NCBI GenBank assembly: GCA_945492685.1
Contig: CALYUZ010000042.1
Location: 1 to 6,816, forward strand
Reading direction: 5' to 3'
DNA length: 6,816 nucleotides
Origin: an uncultured Methanomassiliicoccaceae archaeon
GTDB taxonomy: Archaea > Thermoplasmatota > Thermoplasmata > Methanomassiliicoccales > Methanomethylophilaceae
The notes below the pieces were generated by a model. The model did no database searches. It was not told the origin of the DNA and saw nothing but the letters and a program-made list of their open reading frames with translations. The position numbers and the translations under genes are program-made. Positions 6,047-6,816 of this stretch are shown here, piece after piece (position 1 is the first letter of the stretch; every line of letters begins with the position of its first letter).

Positions 6047-6816
6047 TCAGTCGCGGGAGGAGACCTGTGTGCGTCCGCCGGGTGCGGCACCCTCGCGGAG
6101 TCCCATGTTACCGGATGAGATGGCCGTGGCGATGGTTCCGAAGGTCTCTCCGAGCCTGTCTATGGTCGTGAAGAGTGCTCCGTCGTCGACGGTCGCGATC
6201 TGCCTGAGGAAGGATGTGTCCGCCTCGCCGAATCCAACGGCGATGATGGTTATGTTGTCGTCGCGGCATCCGCGTGCCTGCTCGACCGCATTGTCCTTCT
6301 TACCCCAGATTCCGTCGGTGAGGACCACGATGATGCCCACTCCGGGTCTGGAGGAGACGATGCTCCTGGCCATGTCGAGGGGGCTCGCGTCTGTTCCCCT
6401 TCCGACCATCTTGACCTTCAGCTCGTCGATGGAGTTGAGGATGGCGAATCCGTCGTTGGTGAGCTCCTGGACCACCTTGATCTTGTCACCGAATCCGATG
6501 AGGGAGAAGTATGTGTCCTTGTCCTGGAGGGTGTTGACGAAGTCGCGGATGGACTGCTTTGCGGCGTCGATGGGGAGGACCTCGCTGTTGCCCATCTCCA
6601 TACTCCTTGAGAGGTCGACGCAGATCGCGATGTTCTTAAGGATCGCCTCGTCGCTGGGCTTGTCATGGGGGTCTCCACCCATCCACCTGATGTCGTCGGG
6701 AACGGGCTGGGCCTCGACGTTGAGGGGCTCCCCGTCCTGGAAGGCGGTGATGTTGACGACCCCGTTCTCGTCGTAGTTGTACTCGATGTCGATGATGACT
6801 CCCTGTCCCCTGTTGA
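6047..6816 (-). CDS. Hsp70-VWA fusion protein, C-terminal 255 residues (N-terminus beyond right edge)
   Basis: The frame is open to the right edge. Visible residues 2-29 (RGQGVIIDIEYNY, then DENGVVNITAFQDG) match the end of the Hsp70 substrate-binding beta domain ('G.P.IEVTFDID.NGI..V.A'). An Hsp70 therefore probably precedes, outside the window. A short linker (about 30-60) leads to a VWA domain (61-235): NIAICVDLSRSM with Asp67, Ser69, Ser71, then GRGTDASP with Thr141, and VVLTDGIWG with Asp167. This is a complete MIDAS metal site (DxSxS, T, D), so divalent-metal-dependent ligand binding is expected. The tail (about 236-255) is Gly/Arg/Ser-rich. The usual Hsp70 alpha-helical lid is absent or replaced by the VWA domain. 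A Met at 6682 could be taken as a start and would give a stand-alone VWA protein of 211 residues. That is disfavoured because the upstream frame stays open with Hsp70-like sequence and there is no good ribosome site there. Confidence 0.88.
   Translation of the reverse strand, partial: NRGQGVIIDIEYNYDENGVVNITAFQDGEPLNVEAQPVPDDIRWMGGDPHDKPSDEAILKNIAICVDLSRSMEMGNSEVLPIDAAKQSIRDFVNTLQDKDTYFSLIGFGDKIKVVQELTNDGFAILNSIDELKVKMVGRGTDASPLDMARSIVSSRPGVGIIVVLTDGIWGKKDNAVEQARGCRDDNITIIAVGFGEADTSFLRQIATVDDGALFTTIDRLGETFGTIATAISSGNMGLREGAAPGGRTQVSSRD

Larger units (their letters stand above)
1..6816 (-). other. Five-gene Hsp70/GTPase operon spanning the whole window
   Basis: All five genes share one strand with junctions of +13, +1, -4 and -4 nt, so they are almost certainly co-transcribed. 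Both ends are cut: the promoter lies beyond the right edge and the terminator beyond the left edge. The gene set (Hsp70-VWA, J-like zinc-ribbon scaffold, zinc-ribbon GTPase, GrpE-like factor, Hsp70) supplies most parts of an Hsp70 cycle plus a GTP switch. Visible stop codons are all TGA. Confidence 0.85.

Noticed and set aside
6047..6682. Stand-alone VWA protein starting at ATG 6682
   Set aside because: The frame is open upstream to the window edge and encodes Hsp70 SBD-like sequence. No good ribosome site precedes 6682.
1..6816. tRNA, rRNA, CRISPR, insertion sequence or terminator
   Set aside because: The window is coding from end to end with gaps of at most 13 nt. I saw no repeat array, inverted repeat or RNA gene signature.

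Overview
The window holds one tightly packed five-gene operon, all on the minus strand, so it is read from right to left. Transcription enters from beyond the right edge and leaves past the left edge. In transcription order the genes are: (1) the C-terminal part of an Hsp70 protein fused to a von Willebrand factor A (VWA) domain; (2) a 1000-residue protein with a J-domain-like N-terminus that lacks HPD, two zinc ribbons and a series of fibronectin-III-like beta domains; (3) a TRAFAC-type P-loop GTPase with two N-terminal zinc ribbons; (4) a divergent GrpE-like nucleotide exchange factor with long acidic extensions; (5) the N-terminal 326 residues of a second Hsp70 (DnaK-like), cut by the left edge.

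The junctions are +13 nt, +1 nt, -4 nt (ATGA) and -4 nt (ATGA). No gap is large enough for an internal promoter or terminator, and three of the four visible starts have strong AGGAGG/AGGGAGGG Shine-Dalgarno sequences. All four visible stop codons are TGA. There are no RNA genes, mobile elements, CRISPR arrays or intergenic regions.

Organism: the DNA is GC-rich, with strong use of AGG for Arg, ATC for Ile and AAG for Lys. Purine-rich ribosome binding sites and exclusive TGA stops would fit a Methanomassiliicoccales-type archaeon (Thermoplasmatota). This is an impression from codon style only; a bacterium is not excluded.

How the genes may work together (inference): the locus has the parts of a complete Hsp70 cycle, namely an ATPase, a GrpE-like exchange factor and a J-like protein. 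These are rebuilt around unusual partners: a metal-binding VWA domain on one Hsp70, a large zinc-ribbon/FN3-like scaffold, and a zinc-ribbon GTPase. The canonical grpE-dnaK-dnaJ heat-shock locus has no GTPase, no VWA fusion and no FN3-like scaffold. This therefore looks like a dedicated accessory chaperone-GTPase system, possibly for assembly, remodelling or biological conflict. Its substrate cannot be told from the sequence.
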